64,000 nucleotides of DNA from a virus, in the IMG/VR virus record IMGVR_UViG_3300036945_000847, positions 1 to 64,000 of that record; one strand, written 5' to 3'. Under the pieces are notes generated by a model. The model was not told the origin of the DNA. It did no database searches and saw only the letters and a list, made by a program, of their open reading frames with translations. Numbering within the stretch: position 1 is the stretch's first letter; each line of letters opens with the position of its first letter. The position numbers and the translations under genes are program-made. Positions 60,498 through 64,000 of this stretch are shown one piece after another.

Positions 60498-60633
60498 TGT
60501 TTATAGATTGGTGTTGTTTGTTATGTATTTAACTTTTATATTTGCCATTTACTATAGCACAATGTTCCAAACCTTTATTGTTTTACTAATAACCATAGCA
60601 GTAACTACCATAGCATATAAACTAATAAAATGA
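60484..60633 (+). CDS. 49-residue two-segment membrane peptide
   Basis: MRRDDVYRLVLFVMYLTFIF and TFIVLLITIAVTTIAYKLIK. Its stop overlaps the primase start (ATGA at 60630). Unknown role. Confidence 0.5.
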   Translation: MRRDDVYRLVLFVMYLTFIFAIYYSTMFQTFIVLLITIAVTTIAYKLIK

Positions 60634-62366
60634 ACGCAGATAAGTTAATCAAAATCGGGATAGACCTTAGAAACAAATGGAGCGGAGAAGTTAAGACTAC
60701 TTGCCCTAAATGTGCCCACCAAAGAAAGAAGAAGAACGATCCATCCTTAGGCGTTAATATAGACGATGGGGTATGGAAGTGTCACCATTGTGGTTGGAGT
60801 GGCTCAGTGAACCAGTATGTAAGGCCTGAGGCCCGTCCTCAAGTTACAACTGATGGTATCTTCTCCTACTTTACCAAGAGAGCTATTTTACCTGAGACCG
60901 TAACTAAATTCCAAATCAGCGAGGGTGTGGAGTGGATGCCTCAAGACCAAAAGGAGCACAAGGTTATCTGCTTCAACTATTTTCTCGAGGACGATTTGAT
61001 TAACATCAAGTTCAAGACATCCGATAAGATGTTCAAGATGGTTAAGGATGCTCGCAAGATTCCTTACAACATCAATTCGATTAAGGATAAGGACTATGTA
61101 ATTATCTGCGAAGGTGAGGAAGAATGCATGGTGTGGGATCAGTCTGGTCATTCCTCTGCTGTATCTGTACCCAATGGTGCTAGTAAGAACAATAATAATC
61201 TAGAGTGGTTGGATGCTGTATACGATATGTTTGAGGGCAAGATTATCTATTTGGCCACAGATAACGATGAGCCAGGCCGTAAGTTGGGTGAAGACTTAGC
61301 CCGTAGGTTTGATGCTTCGGACATACGCATCATTCGTTTTCCAGAAGGGCAGAAGGATGCTAACGATTGTCTTAAGGCATTTGGTGGTCTGTTTGTGTCT
61401 CGCTTATTTCAAGATGCGGAACACTTGCCAGTAGCAGAGATATCCTCGGCATCTGATTATAGGTCCCTCATTGAATCCTATTATGAGAGTGGTTATCCCG
61501 TAGGTTCTTTAGTCGATATGTCTGAGACCGATAACCATTTGTCTTGGAATCGTGGCGAGTTAGTAGTAGTTACGGGCATCCCTGGTAGCGGTAAGAGTAC
61601 GTGGTTAGACTTTATGTTTATTCGCCTCGCTTACTTGAAAGGATGGAAGTTTGGTATGTTTAGTCCCGAGAACATCGCCCCATTGAAAATTACACGTATG
61701 ACCGAGCAGTTGATGGGTAAGGGGATGAAGCAGATGAATAGAACAGAACTTGATCGTGGTATCTCAATCATCGATAAGCACTTTTGGTTTTACAATGTGG
61801 AGACCATGGAGGACTATAGTCTAACCGCCTTGCTGAAGATTGCAGCTACAATGGTCAAGCGCAACGGAATCGATTGTCTGTGCTTAGATCCTTTCAACTA
61901 CATCGAGCAAGATAGTTCGGATGAAAGCAGTAATGAGAAGATTGGTAATCTATTGCGCAAGTTGAAACAATTTGCAGTTAAATATAATGTGAATGTAACC
62001 TTGGTGGCTCACCCCCGGAAGATGGATAAGACCTCTGCTGGTTACAATGTACCAAGGCTCTATGATATTTCGGGCTCACACCACTTCTTTAACGTACCCG
62101 ATGTGGGTATCGCTGTTCACCGTACCTTTGAGAACGGACAGAAAGACCCCGTAGAAGTACACGTACAGAAAATCAAATACCATTTTCGTGGTAAGTTAGG
62201 TCGCATCGACTATGAGTTCAATAGAGATAGCGGTCAGTACTCAGAGGATGGTGTATTTCAAAACTTATTAAATAAACCATATGATACTGAAACTATTGCT
62301 GAAGATTTGTTCAGCTCACCACAAGCATGGGGAAGAGGTAGTGGAATTCAACCTGAACCCCATTGA
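60630..62366 (+). CDS. T7-type primase-helicase
   Basis: 578 residues. A zinc ribbon (C25-x2-C28 ... C51-x2-C54), a Toprim region with IICEGEEE near 160 and ATDNDEPG near 210, and a RecA-like helicase with Walker A GIPGSGKST near 316, LCLDPFNYIE (Walker B-like) near 420 and VTLVAHPRKM near 455. It unwinds DNA and makes primers at the fork. It is followed by DNA polymerase, as in many podoviruses. The C-terminal tail (SSPQAWGRGSGIQPEPH) is short. Confidence 0.9.
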   Translation: MNADKLIKIGIDLRNKWSGEVKTTCPKCAHQRKKKNDPSLGVNIDDGVWKCHHCGWSGSVNQYVRPEARPQVTTDGIFSYFTKRAILPETVTKFQISEGVEWMPQDQKEHKVICFNYFLEDDLINIKFKTSDKMFKMVKDARKIPYNINSIKDKDYVIICEGEEECMVWDQSGHSSAVSVPNGASKNNNNLEWLDAVYDMFEGKIIYLATDNDEPGRKLGEDLARRFDASDIRIIRFPEGQKDANDCLKAFGGLFVSRLFQDAEHLPVAEISSASDYRSLIESYYESGYPVGSLVDMSETDNHLSWNRGELVVVTGIPGSGKSTWLDFMFIRLAYLKGWKFGMFSPENIAPLKITRMTEQLMGKGMKQMNRTELDRGISIIDKHFWFYNVETMEDYSLTALLKIAATMVKRNGIDCLCLDPFNYIEQDSSDESSNEKIGNLLRKLKQFAVKYNVNVTLVAHPRKMDKTSAGYNVPRLYDISGSHHFFNVPDVGIAVHRTFENGQKDPVEVHVQKIKYHFRGKLGRIDYEFNRDSGQYSEDGVFQNLLNKPYDTETIAEDLFSSPQAWGRGSGIQPEPH

Positions 62367-62523
62367 TTATGAAAAATCTAAACACATTGATTTCATTTAC
62401 AGAGGAAAAAAAATTAACTTTGTGTGCGACCATTGGGTAAAAATAGATAAGCATTATTATAGAGAAATCAATTCATCAGAAGGATACATATACATTAGCA
62501 CCTTAACTTATAGACTAAAATGA
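62341..62523 (+). CDS. Small protein between primase and polymerase
   Basis: About 60 residues from a GTG at 62341, or 80 from an ATG at 62281 that overlaps the primase by 86 bases. Content: DYEKSKHIDFIYRGKKINFV, then HYYREINSSEGYIYISTLTY, a small beta protein. Its stop overlaps the polymerase ATG. Unknown function. Confidence 0.55.
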   Translation: MEFNLNPIDYEKSKHIDFIYRGKKINFVCDHWVKIDKHYYREINSSEGYIYISTLTYRLK

Positions 62524-64000
62524 TTAAAATTTACGACATCGAAACATTCGCCAATTGTTTTACTTACACAGATTACGATCCAGAAACCAAGGAAATTAAT
62601 ATCTTTGTTATTTCAGATTTTAGAGATGAGCAAGTACAATTTAGAGCCTACCTAGATTCAATTAAGAATGCTGGTATGGTTGGATTCAACAACTTACATT
62701 TCGACTGGCCTGTAACAAATTTCATATGGAATTCGTTACAAATTACTGGCGAGCAGATATACGCCTTCGCCCAAGAAATCATTAGGGAAGAGGAGAAGAG
62801 AACGACCCCCCAAACAATCAAACAACTTGACCTATTTCTACTCAACCACTATGACAACAAGGCTAGGTCTACCTCGCTCAAAGCATTGGAGGTATCCTTG
62901 GGGTGGAATGATGTGCAAGATATGCCATATTCTCACACAGAATTAATTGATGAAGAGAAATTAGAATTCGTATTAAACTATAACAAGAATGATGTGCTCT
63001 TTACCGCTAAATTTTATGAGTTGTGTAGTGAGAAAATTGCATTGAGAAAACAGATAGGAAAGAAATACAAATTAAATGTTTCCAATAAAAGCGATGTCGT
63101 TATTGGTGAGACTATTTTCCTTAAATATTTATCAGATTCTATGGACAGAACCATCTACGAACTCAAGCAGTTGCGTGGTAAAAGGGCCGAGGTAGTATTG
63201 AATAAAATCATATTTCCTTATGTATCTTTTAAGAGCGAGAAATTACAAGGCATCCTTCAACTGATGCGAGAAACACGCAGTTCATCTGCTTACCTTAAGA
63301 ACTTTGTAGAACACTTGAACACCTCTTTATCAACCAATGTATTATATGACAAACTTAAACAAAATAATATCGATGTTAAGAAGACTGCCCAGCAGAAAAA
63401 ATCCTTCTCTTTTACAACTAACTACTCTGGAATTCGCTTGGATTACGGGGTTGGGGGGATTCATGGTTGTGTTACTCCTGGCGTATATACTTCAGGTGAT
63501 CGGGTTGACATCTTGGATATCGATGTAAAGTCGTACTACCCTAACCTATTTATTCAAAATCGTCTGCATCCTAGACAGATGGACCAAGATACATTTGTCA
63601 AAGTGTATTCCGATATCTTCCAAGAAAGATTGAAGGCCCAACAAGAGGGCGATAAGTTGACTTCTGATGCATTGAAGTTATCACTGAATGGTTTATTTGG
63701 TAAGACGGGCTCAGATGTATCTTGTTTCTACGATCCGAACGTATTCTTTGCTGTAACAGTTAATGGCCAATTACTTATTTCTATGCTATTAGAAAGACTT
63801 TGTGAGGTTGGCTGTGAAGTTTTACAAGTAAACACGGATGGTGTTACCATACGCCACCTCGTAGGCAAAAAGAATGCATTGCTGCAGGCTTGTAAGGAAT
63901 GGGAAGCCAAGACCAAATTGACTTTGGAATATGCCAACTACTCCAAGATGATTATCCGGGATGTAAATAATTATATCGCCATCTCTGTTGATGGTAAGGT
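62520..64000 (+). CDS. Family B DNA polymerase, N-terminal 493 residues
   Basis: Open to the window edge. Exonuclease motifs: YDIETF (Asp6, Glu8), FNNLHFDW near 58-65 and NYNKNDVLF near 157. Polymerase motifs: A, DIDVKSYYPNLF near 333; B, LKLSLNGLFGKTG near 384; C, VNTDGV near 437 with Asn in place of the first Asp of the usual DTD. Other phage PolBs have the NTDG form as far as I recall. It is the replicative, proofreading polymerase, working with the primase-helicase and SSB. Confidence 0.9.
   Translation, partial: MIKIYDIETFANCFTYTDYDPETKEINIFVISDFRDEQVQFRAYLDSIKNAGMVGFNNLHFDWPVTNFIWNSLQITGEQIYAFAQEIIREEEKRTTPQTIKQLDLFLLNHYDNKARSTSLKALEVSLGWNDVQDMPYSHTELIDEEKLEFVLNYNKNDVLFTAKFYELCSEKIALRKQIGKKYKLNVSNKSDVVIGETIFLKYLSDSMDRTIYELKQLRGKRAEVVLNKIIFPYVSFKSEKLQGILQLMRETRSSSAYLKNFVEHLNTSLSTNVLYDKLKQNNIDVKKTAQQKKSFSFTTNYSGIRLDYGVGGIHGCVTPGVYTSGDRVDILDIDVKSYYPNLFIQNRLHPRQMDQDTFVKVYSDIFQERLKAQQEGDKLTSDALKLSLNGLFGKTGSDVSCFYDPNVFFAVTVNGQLLISMLLERLCEVGCEVLQVNTDGVTIRHLVGKKNALLQACKEWEAKTKLTLEYANYSKMIIRDVNNYIAISVDGK

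Noticed and set aside
1-64000. Reassigned stop codons, as found in some crAss-like phages
   Set aside because: TAG is used as a normal stop after plausible genes (41084-41086, 56103-56105) and no gene requires reading through TAG. The only in-frame stop issue is the single TAA in the methylase.

Overview
The window looks like part of the genome of a tailed, podovirus-like phage infecting a member of the Bacteroidota. The host inference rests on many promoters of the Bacteroidota type (TTTG, 19-21 bases, then TAnnTTTG) placed in front of genes and RNAs, AT-rich start regions mostly without Shine-Dalgarno sequences, and protein families typical of Bacteroidota phages. The order portal, scaffold, major capsid, head/ring proteins, a giant tail-stabilisation protein, internal virion proteins and tail fibres resembles crAss-like phages. 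I cannot confirm that assignment without searches. No terminase or integrase of the tyrosine type is visible, so the genome continues outside the window.

Layout. Positions 1-3.3 kb (leftward): a class II (B12-dependent) ribonucleotide reductase cut by the left edge, a MazG-like pyrophosphohydrolase, then a tight run of tiny basic and membrane proteins joined by ATGA overlaps. 3.3-13.9 kb (leftward): tail fibres and adhesins, including a protein with an L,D-transpeptidase-like SHGC motif. 13.9-38.9 kb (leftward): virion module, with a 3,437-residue multidomain protein, two other internal virion proteins, a 1,376-residue stabilisation protein, ring/adaptor proteins, major capsid, scaffold and portal. 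39.2-40.2 kb (leftward): RusA-like resolvase and two small regulators. From 40.24 kb genes run rightward: SSB, YqaJ exonuclease, HNH nucleases, a cytosine-5 methyltransferase interrupted by a stop in its catalytic motif while a second overlapping frame stays open, and a GroES-like chaperonin.

44.6-45.9 kb is an RNA cassette: a promoter-hairpin-terminator small RNA, a phage tmRNA with its own promoter and an unusually long tag frame, one near-canonical tRNA, several tRNA-like genes carrying large insertions between D arm and T arm, and a 107-nt RNA closed by a perfect 12-bp stem. A convergent terminator separates it from a leftward repeat-rich fibre (46.3-48.2 kb). A 0.9-kb non-coding, repeat-dense region (48.25-49.1 kb) lies between divergent promoters and is the best origin/control candidate.

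49.2-64 kb is the rightward early region: many short genes of unknown function, two more cytosine-methylase-like proteins, a serine recombinase, a DnaA domain-IV-like protein, a membrane-anchored muramidase-like enzyme, ThyX, a T7-type primase-helicase and a family B DNA polymerase cut by the right edge. Together they encode DNA replication, dNTP supply, recombination, DNA modification, lysis and ribosome rescue. Two genome-wide patterns stand out: the octamer GAGACCCA occurs about 17 times, about one expected, and many promoter -7 elements sit only 4-9 bases before the start codon, predicting leaderless or near-leaderless mRNAs.
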